DNA from: Anaerolineae bacterium
GTDB lineage: Bacteria; Chloroflexota; Anaerolineae; Aggregatilineales; Phototrophicaceae
Assembly (NCBI GenBank): GCA_020848855.1
Contig: JADLHH010000310.1
Location: forward strand, 1 to 6,529
Direction: 5' to 3'
Length of the DNA stretch: 6,529 bases
The translations under genes were made by a program, and so were the position numbers. The notes under the pieces are model-generated. The model saw nothing but the letters and a program-made list of their open reading frames with translations. It did no database searches and was not told where the DNA came from. This document shows, one piece after another, positions 5,956 through 6,529 of the stretch; position 1 is the stretch's first letter, and each line of letters opens with the position of its first letter.

Positions 5956-6529
5956 GGCGCAAACTCCTGCGCCGGCGCGACCACCGCGTCATACCGGGCG
6001 ATTGCCCCCGCCCCGGCGATCCACACATCCCGCCCGGTTAAATCCAGCGTGCCCGCCAGCAGCCCGTCACTCTCCAGATACACGAAGCGACCCGCCCCGG
6101 CGAACACCACCTGATCGGTTGGGACATCCAGCCGCCGCAGCGGCTTGCCGCGCTCGCCCAGCCACACCGCGTCGTCGCGGTCGAAGGCGAACGTCACGCC
6201 GTCGTCTAGCCAGCGCAAGTTGGAGACGTGCCCCGTGGCGTATACATCGGCGTTCTCGCCGTTGGCGTCGGCGATCAGCAGTTCGGGCGTGCCGTTCTCC
6301 CCGTAGCGCCAGTAGATCATCTGATTCCCCGACCACACCGGCAGCCCATCGCGCGCCGCCGAGATGTAGCCGAATATCTGCGCCTCGCCTTCGACCGGGA
6401 CGCGCCACAGCGCCACCCGGTCGCTGTCACGCTCAGGGATCGCCACGCGCACGAACGCGCTATCGGCGCTCCATATCATCGGCGGATAAAATGGCACTTC
6501 CGACGGCGCGCTCAACGCCGTGAACGACA
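5952..6529 (-). CDS. C-terminal part of a TolB/WD40-like beta-propeller protein (runs off the right edge)
   Basis: The frame is open from the right edge of the window, with no stop before it, and ends at TGA (5952-5954), showing about 191 residues. A TTG at 6515 could be read as a start but has no reason to be preferred, so the gene is treated as truncated by the window. Repeating blocks of the PD40/TolB propeller type are visible: PMIWSADSAFVRVAIPE, LPVWSGNQMIYWRYGENG and LRWLDDGVTFAFDRDD. Each has a W-S/D-x-x-G/S turn followed by two strands, spaced roughly 45-60 residues apart. Such propellers in this kind of genome are usually exported and bind proteins or sugars; no catalytic domain is seen in this portion. 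It heads the minus-strand gene set visible here and overlaps the cysteine-rich gene by 4 bp (GTGA). Confidence 0.82.
   Translation of the reverse strand, partial: SFTALSAPSEVPFYPPMIWSADSAFVRVAIPERDSDRVALWRVPVEGEAQIFGYISAARDGLPVWSGNQMIYWRYGENGTPELLIADANGENADVYATGHVSNLRWLDDGVTFAFDRDDAVWLGERGKPLRRLDVPTDQVVFAGAGRFVYLESDGLLAGTLDLTGRDVWIAGAGAIARYDAVVAPAQEFAP

Overview
The window looks like a piece of a GC-rich bacterial chromosome, most likely from the phylum Chloroflexota (Anaerolineae-like). This is inferred from three things. The LytR-CpsA-Psr protein has a Thr/Pro-rich stalk of a kind common in surface proteins of that phylum. There are short secreted proteins with a Cys-Pro-Cys-Trp type motif. 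The intergenic gaps carry short palindromic or heptad repeats. No rRNA or marker gene is present, so the assignment is tentative.

Left part, plus strand (1-3223): the tail of an unidentified protein ends at 173. A 141-bp gap follows, holding a TATAAT box and a heptad-periodic inverted repeat. Next is a complete LytR-CpsA-Psr (LCP) cell-envelope protein (315-1778). The next gap holds a perfect 28-bp palindrome and a repeat-like stretch whose right end carries a sigma70-like promoter. That promoter would drive a two-gene operon (1950-3223) encoding the two halves of a ThrE-type exporter (YjjP and YjjB types), with a 4-bp start/stop overlap.

Middle (3224-4092): a 161-bp gap in which I see no convincing site beyond the ribosome binding site is followed by an SRPBCC-fold protein on the plus strand. 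It converges on a minus-strand gene set across a 29-bp gap. A 14-bp tandem duplication spans this junction.

Right part, minus strand (4089-6529), read from the right edge leftwards: the C-terminal part of a TolB/WD40-like beta-propeller protein overlaps by 4 bp a small membrane-anchored four-cysteine protein. About 106 bp further on is a diverged paralogue of that protein, then after 21 bp a hotdog-fold acyl-CoA thioesterase. The three upstream genes look extracytoplasmic and may work together. The thioesterase is probably a co-transcribed housekeeping gene.

The most interesting items are the pair of four-cysteine paralogues coupled to a propeller gene, and the heptad inverted repeat in the predicted leader of the LCP gene. 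No CRISPR array, tRNA, rRNA, IS transposase or phage gene is visible.
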